DNA from: Rhodopseudomonas sp.
GTDB taxonomy: Bacteria; Pseudomonadota; Alphaproteobacteria; Rhizobiales; Xanthobacteraceae
DNA length: 64,000 bases
Reading direction: 5' to 3'
Assembly (NCBI RefSeq): GCF_013377015.1
Contig: NZ_JACABA010000001.1
Coordinates: 703,554 to 767,553 of the forward strand
Shown here: positions 26,768 to 36,800 of the stretch, in pieces
Position numbering within the stretch: position 1 is the stretch's first letter
Layout: every line of letters starts with the position of its first letter
The notes under the pieces: generated by a model
The model's database searches: none
Told to the model about the DNA's origin: nothing
Seen by the model: only the letters and a program-made list of their open reading frames with translations
Made by a program: the position numbers and the translations under genes

Positions 26768-28064
26768 CGGCTGCTCCCATCTCGATGCGCAATTGCAGCA
26801 GATAGGGTTCGAGCACCGCCAGGGTGCGATCGAGCGCGCCGCCGAGCCGATCGACCACGCGAGTCGCGGCATCGATCGAGATCTGTCGCGCCGCCGGATC
26901 GGCCAGCAACTTCCCGAGCCGCTTCACCAGCGCATCAGCATCGGCGGCCTGATAGGCGCCGCCGGCGCCGTCGAGCGCTTTGTACACCTCGGTGAAGTTG
27001 GAAACGTGCGGCCCGTGTACCACCGCAGCGCCGAGCTTGATCGCCTCGATCGGATTTTGACCGCCATGCTCGACCAGCGAGCCGCCCATGAACACGATCG
27101 GCGCCAGCCGGTAGAACAGCCCGAGTTCACCCATGGTGTCGGCGACGTAGATCGCGGTCGCCGCGGTCGGCAGTTCGTCGCGCGACCGCAACGCCACCTG
27201 CAGGCCCGCGGCTGCGATCATGCAGGCCACCGACTCGCCGCGATGCGGATGCCGCGGCACGATCACAGTCAGCAGCGACGGAAAAATGCCGCTCAGCGTC
27301 TGATGCGCCTGCAGCAGCATTTCCTCTTCGCCCGGATGGGTCGAGGCCGCCACGATCACCGGCCGGCCGCGCGTCACCGCCATCAGCCGCTCCAGCTTGG
27401 CGGGGTCCGCCGGCGGCGGTTCGACGTCCATTTTCAGGTTGCCGGTGGTGATGACGTTACGGCTCCCGAGCGCCACGAAACGCTCGGCGTCAACGCCGGA
27501 TTGCGCCATGCAGATATCGAACCTGCCGAGCAAGGCACCAATGGTCGCCGCCGCGCGGCGCCAGCGCGGAAACGACCGCTGCGACATCCGGCCGTTGATC
27601 AGCACCATCGGCAGCCGCCGCGCGGCGCTGGCCAGGATCAGATTGGGCCACAGGTCGGACTCGATGAACAGCGCCAGGCTCGGCCGCCAATGATCGAGAA
27701 AGCGCGCGACAAAGCGTGGCGAATCATAGGGCACGAATTGATGGATGATGTCGGCCGGGAATCGCTTGGCGACTACCGCCGCGGAGGTCACGGTGCCCGA
27801 GGTCAGCAGGATCTGAATCTTCAGCGCCCGCAGCCGTTCGATCAGCGCCGCGGCGGCCAACACCTCGCCGACGCTGGCGCCGTGAATCCAGACCAGTGGC
27901 CCCGGCGGCCGGGCGGTGTTGCTGATGCCGCGCCGCTCATTGACCCGCGCGGGGTCTTCCTTGCCGTATTTCAGCCGCCGGCCGATTAACACCGATGCCA
28001 GCGGAGCGGCGGCCGCCGACAGCCTCTGATAGGCGCGCAGCGTCCAAGGTAATTGATCAGCCAT
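26760..28064 (-). CDS. waaA: 3-deoxy-D-manno-octulosonic acid transferase
   Basis: 434 residues. Transfers Kdo from CMP-Kdo to lipid IVA, beginning the LPS inner core. N-terminal membrane anchor, then the KdtA pattern: WIHGASVGEVLAA, LLTSGTVTSA, QFVPYDSPRFV, FIESDLWPNLI, GRMSQRSF and, in the donor domain, STHPGEEE, VPRHPHRG and GGSLVEHGGQNPIE. GT30 family. It is coupled to lpxK by an 8-base overlap. A 41-codon frame of unknown status ends 8 bases inside its start. Confidence 0.96.
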   Translation of the reverse strand: MADQLPWTLRAYQRLSAAAAPLASVLIGRRLKYGKEDPARVNERRGISNTARPPGPLVWIHGASVGEVLAAAALIERLRALKIQILLTSGTVTSAAVVAKRFPADIIHQFVPYDSPRFVARFLDHWRPSLALFIESDLWPNLILASAARRLPMVLINGRMSQRSFPRWRRAAATIGALLGRFDICMAQSGVDAERFVALGSRNVITTGNLKMDVEPPPADPAKLERLMAVTRGRPVIVAASTHPGEEEMLLQAHQTLSGIFPSLLTVIVPRHPHRGESVACMIAAAGLQVALRSRDELPTAATAIYVADTMGELGLFYRLAPIVFMGGSLVEHGGQNPIEAIKLGAAVVHGPHVSNFTEVYKALDGAGGAYQAADADALVKRLGKLLADPAARQISIDAATRVVDRLGGALDRTLAVLEPYLLQLRIEMGAADA

Positions 28065-28182
28065 GATCGGCCTCGCCTGCCGCCGCGGCGGCCGCGCATC
28101 CTACCAGCCGTTCGGATCGGCTTAGGCGGGCCCCGGCGACAAAGCGGCGAGCGCCGGTACGCGACGAATTGTAGGACGACAT
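28057..28182 (-). CDS. Possible 41-codon leader reading frame before waaA
   Basis: An ATG frame starts 2 bp after the DUF4170 stop and ends at a TGA overlapping the waaA start. The product is Arg/Ala-rich (begins MSSYNSSRTGARRF) and matches nothing I recognise. Related genomes, as I remember them, carry a lysophospholipid acyltransferase-like (DUF374) gene at this place, so it might be a remnant. It could equally be chance in a GC-rich spacer. Confidence 0.25.
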   Translation of the reverse strand: MSSYNSSRTGARRFVAGARLSRSERLVGCAAAAAAGEADHG

Positions 28183-28184
28183 GG

Positions 28185-28430
28185 TCAGCGCGGAGATTTC
28201 GCGTCTTGACCGGGATCGAGCAGCCGATGGAGGTGAACGACGAAGTAGCGCATGTGGGCGTTGTCCACCGTCTGCTGGGCCTTGGCTTTCCATGCCGCGT
28301 GCGCGGTCGCGTAGCTCGGAAACACGCCGACGATGTCCAGCTTGTCGAGATCCCGGAATGTCGTGTTTTCGAGGTCCGTCAATTCGCCCCCGATTACAAG
28401 ATGGAGCAATTGCTGCGCATTGTCCGACAT
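28185..28430 (-). CDS. DUF4170 protein
   Basis: 81 residues, small soluble alphaproteobacterial family of unknown function, usually encoded next to Kdo/lipid A genes as here. Conserved stretches are LLHLVIGGELTDLENTTFRDL, IVGVFPSYATAHAAWKAKAQ and MRYFVVHLHRLLDP. The ATG at 28430 has AAGGAT 7 bases upstream; a GTG at 28448 is also in frame. It lies between cysQ (39 bp) and waaA. Confidence 0.88.
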   Translation of the reverse strand: MSDNAQQLLHLVIGGELTDLENTTFRDLDKLDIVGVFPSYATAHAAWKAKAQQTVDNAHMRYFVVHLHRLLDPGQDAKSPR

Positions 28431-28469
28431 CAAAATGATCCTTGCCACGGCAAACGGAAGCGCGAACGG

Positions 28470-29282
28470 TCAGCCCACGGAGCGATCGCGAAAATGCTCG
28501 ACGATATGAGCATGACGGTCGCGCCCCGCAGCGACCAACACGCCATGGGTGACCTCGGGACGGTTGTAAACGATCGCGTCGCCCGCGAGAGTGGTCATTC
28601 TACCATTCGCTTCGTGCACGATCAAATCCGCAGCCGCAAGGTCCCAGTCACGACTTTGGCCGCCGGCAAACGCGGCGTCGAGCTGGCGGTCAGCGACCCG
28701 ACACAGCCGCAGCGCCAGCGACCCGATCCGCGGATGCAAGGTTGCGCCAGCGGGCATCGCCAGCCGCTCGACCAGCGGCTTCGGCCCCGCCACCTTGGAA
28801 AAATCGAGCGCGATGCCCTCGGTGGCGCGCAACGCAGCGCCGTTGAGCGAAGCACCCTCGCCACGCGCGGCGAAAAAGAACTCCTCGGTGGCGGGAGCGA
28901 ATACCGCAGCCAACAAGGGCGACGCATTCGCGACCAACGCGGCCGAGACGCACCAGTCCTCGCGACCGGCAAGATAACCGCGGGTGCCGTCGATCGGATC
29001 GATGATCCAGACCAGCGATTTGTCCAGCCGCGCGGAATCATCGGCGCTTTCTTCGGACAGCCAGCCGTAGTCCGGCGTGGCGTCCTGCAGCCGGTCGCGG
29101 ATCAGGTCGTTGACCGCGATATCCGCCTCGGACACCGGAGACGAGGCCCCTTTGGTCCAGTTCCGCAATTCGGTGCGAAACATCTTGAGCGCCAGCGCGC
29201 CGGCCTCCCGGACGGTCCTCTCCAACAACGCGGCGTCGCGCTTCAGGTCTTGCGGGTCAGCGACGACACTAGCGTCCGGCAA
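28470..29282 (-). CDS. cysQ: 3'(2'),5'-bisphosphate nucleotidase / inositol monophosphatase family
   Basis: 270 residues. Mg-dependent phosphatase; the family includes CysQ, which removes the 3' phosphate of PAP, and inositol monophosphatases. The metal-binding motifs are complete: SEESADD, WIIDPIDGTRGYLAG and SRDWDLAAADLIV. CysQ fits best by length and by DIAVNDLIRDRL. No ATG precedes the conserved region, so the likely start is a TTG at 29282 that overlaps the pmbA stop by 14 bases, implying translational coupling. Confidence 0.85.
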   Translation of the reverse strand: MPDASVVADPQDLKRDAALLERTVREAGALALKMFRTELRNWTKGASSPVSEADIAVNDLIRDRLQDATPDYGWLSEESADDSARLDKSLVWIIDPIDGTRGYLAGREDWCVSAALVANASPLLAAVFAPATEEFFFAARGEGASLNGAALRATEGIALDFSKVAGPKPLVERLAMPAGATLHPRIGSLALRLCRVADRQLDAAFAGGQSRDWDLAAADLIVHEANGRMTTLAGDAIVYNRPEVTHGVLVAAGRDRHAHIVEHFRDRSVG

Positions 29283-30681
29283 TCGTCAGTCCCTCGATCC
29301 GCAGCGTGGGTGCATTGATGCCATATCGGAAGCTGAGATCGTTCGCCGCGCGCAGCGATTTGTACATTTCAATCAGATGTCCGGCAATCGTCACTTCGCT
29401 CACCGCATAGGTGCATTCGCCGTTCTCGATCCAGAATCCGGCAGCGCCGCGACTATAATCGCCGGTGACGCCATTGACGCCGGAGCCGATCAGGTCGGTG
29501 ACGTAGAACCCCTCCTTGATGTCGGACATCAATTCGGCGGGGGTCTGTTCGCCGGGCTCGAGGTGAAGATTGTAGGGACCGGGTGACGGCGACGACGAAA
29601 CGCCGCGGTGGGCGTGGCCGGTGGTGGTGAGCCCGAGCTCGCGCGCGGTCGCGCAATCCAGCAACCATGAACTCAGCACGCCGTCGTCGACGACCGCGAG
29701 CCGCTTCACCGCGACGCCCTCGGCGTCGAACGCCTGCGAGCGCAGCCCGCGCACGCGCAGCGGATCGTCGACGATCCGAATGTGGTTGTCGAATAGCCGC
29801 TCGCCGAGACGGTCCTTGAGAAAGCTGGTCTTACGCGCGATCGAGGCGCCGTTCGCGGCATTGACCAGATGGCTGACCAGCGAGCCCGCCACTCGCGGAT
29901 CAAAGATCACCGGCACCTTGCAGGTCGCGGCCTTGCGCGGATTGGCCCGCGCCACGGTGCGCTCGCCCGCGGTTCGTCCTACGATTTCAGGGGACAGGAG
30001 ATCGACCGCGTGCAGCGCCGAGGTGTGGTCGTAGTCGCGCTCCATGGTGGTGCCGTCGCCGACGATCGCGGTCATCGAGATGCTCTGCCTGGAGCGCAGA
30101 TAGGTGCCGTGGAAGCCGGTCGAGGTCACCAGCACCATGCCGCCGATGCCCGACGAGGCCGAGGCGCCGCCCGACTTGCTGACGCCCTTGACGGCGAGTG
30201 CCGCGACCTCCGCCTCGCAGGCGCGGCGTTCCAGTTCGGCGGTCGACGGCGTTTGCGGATCGAGCAGATCGAGATCGGGAAAATCCCGCGCCAGCAGCGA
30301 GGGATCGGCGAGCCCGACATATTTGTCGTCAGGCGCGACGCGCGCCATCGCCACCGCGCGTTCGGCGAGTTTGGCGACGCCGTCGCCACTGATGTCGTTG
30401 GTCGACACCACCGCCTGGCGGCGACCGACCAGCACCCGCAAGCCGACGTCGTCGCCTTCCGAGCGTTCGGATTCCTGCACCCGGCCGTCGCGCACCTCGA
30501 CGCCCTGCGAGACACCCCGCACCGCCACCGCATCGGCGGCATCGGCGCCGGCGCGTTTGGCGGCCTCGACCAGGCGCTGCGCCAGCGTGCTGAGCGCGGA
30601 CTGATCGAACAGGTCCGCATTGGCGGAGCGCCCGGAGGACGATGTCGAGCCGGATGATGTCGCGGTTGGTGAAGAGATCAC
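29269..30681 (-). CDS. pmbA: TldD/PmbA family metalloprotease
   Basis: About 470 residues, normal for the family apart from a Ser-rich N terminus. TldD/PmbA (TldE) proteins form a heterodimer that trims peptides such as microcin B17 precursor and CcdA. PmbA subunits lack the zinc motif of TldD, as here. Marks: DAADAVAVRGVSQGVEVRDG, IGGMVLVTSTGFHG, NLHLEPGEQTPAELMSDIKEGFYVTDLIGSGVNGVTGDYS. The start is uncertain: I favour GTG at 30681; a TTG at 30738 is in frame. First gene of the run leading to lpxK. A separate tldD is not in the window. Confidence 0.88.
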   Translation of the reverse strand: MISSPTATSSGSTSSSGRSANADLFDQSALSTLAQRLVEAAKRAGADAADAVAVRGVSQGVEVRDGRVQESERSEGDDVGLRVLVGRRQAVVSTNDISGDGVAKLAERAVAMARVAPDDKYVGLADPSLLARDFPDLDLLDPQTPSTAELERRACEAEVAALAVKGVSKSGGASASSGIGGMVLVTSTGFHGTYLRSRQSISMTAIVGDGTTMERDYDHTSALHAVDLLSPEIVGRTAGERTVARANPRKAATCKVPVIFDPRVAGSLVSHLVNAANGASIARKTSFLKDRLGERLFDNHIRIVDDPLRVRGLRSQAFDAEGVAVKRLAVVDDGVLSSWLLDCATARELGLTTTGHAHRGVSSSPSPGPYNLHLEPGEQTPAELMSDIKEGFYVTDLIGSGVNGVTGDYSRGAAGFWIENGECTYAVSEVTIAGHLIEMYKSLRAANDLSFRYGINAPTLRIEGLTIAGR

Positions 30682-30823
30682 AAATGAAATCCCGAGGATT
30701 GAAGGCAGCGCGCGGGCGGCTGCGAGGAGGATGGACAACCCATGAGATGTGCCTGTTTGGCGCGGACTTCAACCATGCAACCGGCATTGGCGCAAAAGAT
30801 TATCGGCAATTGTGCAACGCCTC

Positions 30824-30857
30824 GTCAATCATGTCGGCGAAGGATCTGTCAATCATG
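30824..30857. repeat. Short direct repeat in the pmbA/DUF6101 spacer
   Basis: GTCAATCATG occurs at 30824-30833 and again at 30848-30857, 24 bp apart, in the 296-bp spacer between the divergent pmbA and DUF6101 genes. Two turns of helix separate them, which would suit a dimeric regulator, but no further support exists. I see nothing else in this spacer. Confidence 0.35.
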
Positions 30858-30977
30858 CGCAGCAATGCAATGCCAGTGAGATCCGATTAACCAGCCTTTT
30901 TAAGCGATTTCGGACGCAGCTCTGGCACGCTCTCACCCATCGACCGGGACAATAATTCCGGCGGGGAGAACACAGCC

Positions 30978-31502
30978 GTGAGGCGTCAAACAGCAATAGG
31001 CGGGGCCTATCCCGCTGGGTCGAGCCGTGCATTGCGGCTCGACCCTCTTTCACTGCCGGTCCGCTTCGACGCACAGGATATGCGCGCCGACGGCGGAATC
31101 CGGCAAGTCGAATTGCACCGCGAACGAGTCATCCTGCGCCGCGCTATCGGCGGCATGCGGATGGCGGTCAACGTTCGGGTCAGCGACTTTCTCGGGATCG
31201 CATCGCGCGGATTGGACAACGCTCGGATGCTGGTGCTGGTGCATCGCGATCCGTCGCTGTCGATTCCGCTGTGCGTCAGCGCCGACGCCGACGAGATCGA
31301 GACCGCATGGCAATTGTGGAGCGACATCTTCGCTCTGCCGCAGCTGCCGGACGTCAAGCCGTGCGAGCCGGCGCAGCGCCGCCGCCGTCACAACGCGATC
31401 CGGGCGCGGCGGCCGAAATTCCTGGTACGACGTCGCGCGGGAGGTCTGCTGAACCCGGCGGCCATGTATCAAGGCGAACGCGAGATTATCGCGCGGGAGT
31501 GA
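30978..31502 (+). CDS. DUF6101 family protein
   Basis: 174 residues. Family known from Bradyrhizobium relatives, function unknown. Recognised by AGSSRALRLDPLSLPVRFD near the N terminus, IRQVELHRERVILRRAIGGM and AWQLWSDIFALPQLP. It starts with GTG at 30978, preceded by GGGGAG with 9 bases of spacing. Residues 14-23 are encoded by a perfect 11-bp hairpin (see 31017-31045). Tail to tail with the MFS gene, 6 bp apart. Confidence 0.85.
   Translation: MRRQTAIGGAYPAGSSRALRLDPLSLPVRFDAQDMRADGGIRQVELHRERVILRRAIGGMRMAVNVRVSDFLGIASRGLDNARMLVLVHRDPSLSIPLCVSADADEIETAWQLWSDIFALPQLPDVKPCEPAQRRRRHNAIRARRPKFLVRRRAGGLLNPAAMYQGEREIIARE
31017..31045 (+). other. Perfect 11-bp hairpin inside the start of the DUF6101 gene
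   Basis: GGGTCGAGCCG (31017-31027) pairs exactly with CGGCTCGACCC (31035-31045) around a 7-base loop; TCTTT follows. It lies about 40 bases after the GTG start and looks like an intrinsic terminator or attenuator placed within coding sequence. Confidence 0.7.
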
Positions 31503-31508
31503 TGAGGG

Positions 31509-32675
31509 TCAAACTGGCTGCGGCAATCGGCGGGTCAGCGCGATCCGCTGAAACAACCACAACAGCGCCGGGCACAACAAGGCGACCGCACCGCCGAAGT
31601 CGAACGCCGCTGCGGCGGTGCCAGCCGCCCTCGAATAAGCGCCCGCGAGCATCGGCCCCATCATCATGCCGAGATAGAACACGGTATAGAACACCCCCAT
31701 ACCGATGGCCCTGGTTCCCGGAAGCAGCGATCGGGCCGGCAGGCTCATGATCGGTCCCGCCGCCAGCCCGCCTGCCAGCCCGAGTGCAACCACGCAAGGC
31801 ATCACCGCTTCGATCCGCGTGATCGCGAACAACAGCCCCCCAGACAGCACGCATCCGGCGACGATGACGGACTCCGCGCGACCGATCCGGTCCGCGAGCC
31901 ACCCGCCGAGCGGAACCGACACCGCAGCGAGCCAGAGCACCGTGCTGATCGCGGCGCCGGCCTGGGTGATCGACCAGCCGCGCTCGACCAGCATCGACGG
32001 CCCGAAACTGAAAATGATCGCGAAGCCGATATTGTACAGGCTCCAGATCGAGCCTGCGACGATCACGGAAACCAGCGTGCCACGGTCAAGCCGGACGCCG
32101 TCGATCCTCGCCGCCGTCGACCGTGGCGGAGGCTGGTAGATCGTCGTCAGCAGCATCCCGCACGCCACCAGTCCGATCACCGTCAGATACACGGCGTTGA
32201 CGCCGGCGGCCACGCCGATCGGCGGCAGCAGCAGCAGCGAGATTGCAACTCCGACAGGCCAGGAATTGACGAAGATCGCCATCGCGGTGGCGATCTCGCG
32301 GCCGACGAACCAGTCGGCTACCATCTTCGTCATCTGGACGTTGAGCAGCACACCGCCGGTGCCCGCAACCAGCCGGCCCGCGAGCTGGCCGCTCCAGCTG
32401 GTCCACAACGTCATGATCAGGCCGCCGGCGAACATCAGCCCGAGACCGACGAACACCGCGCGCTTGTCGCCGATCCGCTGACCGATCGCACCCCCGGGTA
32501 ACGCCAGGACAATTCCCGGCGTGAAATAGAGGCCGATCAGCAGTCCGACGCCGGCGATTCCGATATCGAAATTGTCGCGCAGCAGTGGAGCCACCGCAGC
32601 GACACTCTGGAACTGAAACGCCATCGTCGCGCGAACCGCGAACAGCACGGCAAGCATCACCCAGCGGCTACGCAT
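31509..32675 (-). CDS. MFS transporter
   Basis: 388 residues with about 12 membrane segments. The loop 2-3 signature is GGAIGQRIGDKRA and the matching C-half loop is GGWLADRIGRAE. NSWPVGVAI in helix 5 and the overall pattern resemble the CynX/NimT-type permeases, but the substrate cannot be assigned. Stand-alone gene, tail to tail with DUF6101. 150 bp separate its start from the cupin stop. Confidence 0.85.
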   Translation of the reverse strand: MRSRWVMLAVLFAVRATMAFQFQSVAAVAPLLRDNFDIGIAGVGLLIGLYFTPGIVLALPGGAIGQRIGDKRAVFVGLGLMFAGGLIMTLWTSWSGQLAGRLVAGTGGVLLNVQMTKMVADWFVGREIATAMAIFVNSWPVGVAISLLLLPPIGVAAGVNAVYLTVIGLVACGMLLTTIYQPPPRSTAARIDGVRLDRGTLVSVIVAGSIWSLYNIGFAIIFSFGPSMLVERGWSITQAGAAISTVLWLAAVSVPLGGWLADRIGRAESVIVAGCVLSGGLLFAITRIEAVMPCVVALGLAGGLAAGPIMSLPARSLLPGTRAIGMGVFYTVFYLGMMMGPMLAGAYSRAAGTAAAAFDFGGAVALLCPALLWLFQRIALTRRLPQPV

Positions 32676-32825
32676 GTGCCCTCTCGTTTGTCGCGGTCGA
32701 TCGAAATGCGTCGATTGCGAAAGTGTCGGCTCGGCAGCGGACTATGCCGACCTCGCATTTCGAGAAAATCGATCCGGAGCACGACGTTTGATCCGGATCG
32801 TGATCGCTGGATATCGACCTAACTA

Positions 32826-33251
32826 TCAGGCCGGAGTCGCGAGCGGCTTGCCCTTCTCGACCACATAGGTGCTGGTGAGACGGACCTTGCCTTCGGATGC
32901 CTTGCCGCCAGCATGCGGCGTATTGGGCGGCACCTGAAATCCATCCCCTGCCTTCAGGATGCGGGTCGCCTGGCCTTCAATCGGCAACTCGAGGCTGCCT
33001 TCGATCACATAGCCGGATTCGATTCCCGGATGGGTGTGCCGTCCGACCGGAATCCCGGCCTCGATTTCCGCCTCGACGATGATCGTCACATATCCCGGCA
33101 TTGGGCCATCGGTCTGCGACAGCACCTTCCGCTTGACCCCGGGGGTCGGTGCGGGCGCCGTGCCCTGCGCCGATGCGTCGGTTGCGATGAACCCGGTCAC
33201 TGCGCAGATCGCGCAGGATGCAAGACCGGCGAAGCCTCGTCGTGTGAGCAT
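32826..33251 (-). CDS. Tat-exported cupin-domain protein
   Basis: 141 residues. A twin-arginine-type signal (MLTRRGFAGLASCAICAVTG, cleavage near DASAQ) precedes a single small cupin domain. Metal-binding cupin residues are seen in GRHTHPGIESGYVIEG (His, His, Glu) and PPNTPHAGG (second-motif His). Exported single-domain cupins of this kind have no established substrate. GGGAGGACC lies just before the start at 33251; the upstream continuation of the frame to 33494 is not credible. Confidence 0.87.
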   Translation of the reverse strand: MLTRRGFAGLASCAICAVTGFIATDASAQGTAPAPTPGVKRKVLSQTDGPMPGYVTIIVEAEIEAGIPVGRHTHPGIESGYVIEGSLELPIEGQATRILKAGDGFQVPPNTPHAGGKASEGKVRLTSTYVVEKGKPLATPA

Positions 33252-33828
33252 GGTGGTCCTCCCTGTGGTGTCCGGATCACAGCGTCCGGACTTCCGAGCC
33301 AGCAACCGGACGCACTGGGCGGTCACCGATTGCGTCTTGATTGTTCTCCGCCGGATCGGGTTTTGCAACGTCGAACTCTGCCGCACTGCGGTGCCGCGAT
33401 TCGCCGCTGACTTCGGGAAGAAAACCCACGTCCGTACCAGGCGCAACGTTTGGATCGAGTTCGAGAGCGGCACCAGCGGCTCTCGTAGAGGCAACGACCG
33501 ATCTTGAGACGGTCCTCAGAGCTATAATCAGCCGGGCGATCAGGACCGCTTTAGTCGCGGATTGGCTCGGGCCGGGTCCGCTATCCGACCAGACGGCGGC
33601 AATTGAGTTCCGGTCCGCTCGGACCGACGTCTCCCCGCCATCCGGCCATTCAATGAAGTCCGACTTAAGCCCCCACTAACTACAATTGCTAACGACGCTT
33701 CCACCTGTCGCGTGCAACCGTGTCGTAGGCGGGGGCGAAATGAAAAAATCTCTTTCAGGCGGCAATGACGATCGACGAGCAGCAAACCGGAGTTCCGACC
33801 GGGTCGGTTGGGAACTGCGGCTGCGACG
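33252..33828. other. 577-bp intergenic region between the cupin and the GGDEF-EAL gene
   Basis: No gene is supported. The divergent promoters of both neighbours must be here. A short inverted repeat GGTCCG-CT-CGGACC is visible near 33613-33626. The part just before 33829 is locally A/T-richer. No transposase or tRNA remnant is recognisable. Confidence 0.4.
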
Positions 33829-36800
33829 ATGACGCCGCATGGTTCCCGTCCGTTCCGCTGGGTTGTCGTCTGCGGTGCGCTGCTGATTCTGGCGATCGCG
33901 GTCGGAACCGCGACCATGATCGGTCACTTCCGCGACCGGGCGATCGCGAACAGCGAGCGCGAGCTTGAAAACACCGTATCACTGCTCGCGCGGCACTTTG
34001 ACCAGCAGTTTGAAGATCTCGAGACGATCCAAAGCAGCCTGATCGACTACATGCATGCGGCCGGGATCAATTCTCCGGACGACTATGAACGCAAGATGTC
34101 CGGTCGCGACGTCCATCTCATGCTGGAGACCAAGCTCAGCGGATTGTCCTATATCGGCGGCCTCAACCTGTTCGACCAGAACGGGACGCTGATCAATTCA
34201 TCAGGTTTCTGGCCGGTTCCAGAGGTCAACGTCGCAGATCGGAACTATTTCAAGGAATTCAAATTCAACCCTCGGTCGGCGGCGATATTGGTCGAGCCGG
34301 CCTACAGCCGCGTCACGGGAGCCTGGACGATCATCCTGGCCCGCAAGCTGGTCGGGCCGAACGGCGAGTTCCTCGGGTCCATCGGCAGAGGCGTCGAACC
34401 GGCTTACTTCGAGAAATTTTTCTCGTCGCTGGCTCTCGGAGAAGGCGGCGCGATCACCATGTTTCATCGCGACGGGACCTTGCTGGCCCGCCACCCGAGC
34501 ATCGAACCGATCATTGGACGCAATTTCAAGACCGGGCCGCTGTTCCAGAACGTGTTGTCAAAGGCAAGCTACGGGACGACCCGGCTGCTGAGTCAGCTTG
34601 ACGGCCGGGATCGGTTGGCCGCCGCCCAGGTTCTGAAACGTATCCCGATCGTCGTCGCGGTGACCACGACCGTATCCGCTGCGCTGGCCGACTCGCAGCA
34701 GCAAACCAGATTTCTGGTCGGCATGGCCGGTCTGTTTGCGCTGGTGATCTTTGTCATGCTTCTGATGATCGTGCGCCAGCTGTCGCAGGACCACAAGACG
34801 TCCAGACGCAAGCTGGCGCAGGAAAAGCAGCGGCTCGACATCGCCCTCAACAACATGACGCAGGGGTTGCTGCTGTTCGATGCAGCGGGACGGATCGTAT
34901 TCTGCAATCGGCGTTACATCGAGATGTACGGACTATCGCGCGATGTGGTCACGCCAGGCTGCAGCTTTCGCGATCTGATGGCGCATCGAAGGGATACCGG
35001 ATCGTTCCGGGGCGACGTCGACGATTTTTGCGAGCGTGTCCTGCACGACCTCGCGGTGGAGCAAACAACCCAGATCGTGATCGAGACCGTCGACGGGCGT
35101 TCAATCCAGGTCGTGAACGAGCCCTTGGCAACCGGGGGATGGGTCGTCACCCACGAGGACATCACGGAGCGGCGCAAAGCCGAGAGCAAGCTGGAAAAGA
35201 CCCAAAGGCTGCTCAACGGCGTGATCGAACACATGCCGGCGATCCTCAGCGTCAAGGACGTTCGCACCCGCACTTACCTGATCGTGAATCAGGCCGCCAG
35301 CCTGCTGTTCGGTCTTCGGAGCGAACAGATGATTGGAAAGACTGCCCATCAATTGTTCGAACAGTCCCAGAGCGAATATTTCGACGGGCATGACAGCGAC
35401 GCCATCCGCTCCGGCGGAATTTCGGTGGTGCATGAGCATACCGTGACGAATCGGTGCCGCGACACACGTGTGTTGACCACGACGAAGCTGACAATTCCGG
35501 ATGAAGCGGGCGCGCCTGAATATCTGATCAGCTTTTCCGAGGACATCACCGAGCGGCGCCAAGCCGAAGCCAAAATTTCCCATCTGGCACATCATGACGT
35601 CCTGACCGGTCTGGCCAATCGCATGTTGCTGCGCGAGCGGCTCGAGACCGCGCTGTCGTCAGGACGGCAAGGCGTCGTGCAGGCGGTGTTCTACGTGGAT
35701 ATCGACCACTTCAAGAGCATCAACGACACCTTCGGGCACGCGATGGGCGATGAGCTTCTCAAAGCAGTCGCCGGCAGGATGAGCCGCTGCGTGAGTGATG
35801 TCGACACGATCGCGCGTCTCGGCGGCGACGAATTTATTATCTTTCTGACAAGCCTCAAAGACGCGTCGGAAGCCGAACGTTTCGCCCAGAAGATACTGGA
35901 GATCGTCGGCGAACCGGTTCAAATCGGCGATCGGATTATCGACGTCGACCTCAGTATCGGGATCTCCATTGCGCCGAATGATGCGACCTCGTCGGATCAG
36001 CTGCTCGCGAATGCGGATGCGGCGCTGTACGAAGCCAAGGCCGCTGGTCGAGGTCGGTACTGCTTTTTCAAGCGCGAATTCGATACCAAAATCAAGAACA
36101 AGCGTATACTTGAACTCAACCTTCGCGCGGCTCTGGCGAAGGACGAAATCGAGATCCACTACCAGCCGATCATCAACCTTCGCGACGGCAGGATTAACGG
36201 CTGCGAGGCGCTGCTGCGCTGGCGCCATCCCGAGCAAGGCACGATCTCACCCGCCGACTTCATCCCTGTTGCCGAAGCGACCGGCCTCATCAACCAACTT
36301 GGCGACTGGGTACTGAACAAGGCCTGCGCCGAGGCCGCAACCTGGCCTGGTGACATCAGACTCGCGGTCAATGTCTCGCCGATTCAGTTCAGGAGTCAGA
36401 CCCTGGCGCTGAAGGTGGCCGCCGCACTTGCGTCGTCAGGCCTTTCAGCAGGCAGACTGGAACTGGAAATCACCGAGGCGGTTCTGATCGGCGATGACGA
36501 GGCGGCACTCGCCATGTTGCATGAACTGAGGGAGATCGGGGTGCGCATCGCGCTGGACGATTTTGGAACCGGCTATTCCTCGCTCAGTTATCTGCAACGC
36601 TTTCCGTTCGACAAGATCAAGATCGACCGCTGCTTTATCAAGGATATCGCGGAGCCCGACGGGTCATCCTGCATTGTGCAGGCGGTCGTGAACATCGCCG
36701 CCGCGCGCCACATGACCACGACGGCGGAAGGCGCGGAGACGCAACAGCAACGGGACATTCTCCGCCAGCTCGGCTGCACCGAGATGCAGGGCTTTCTGTA

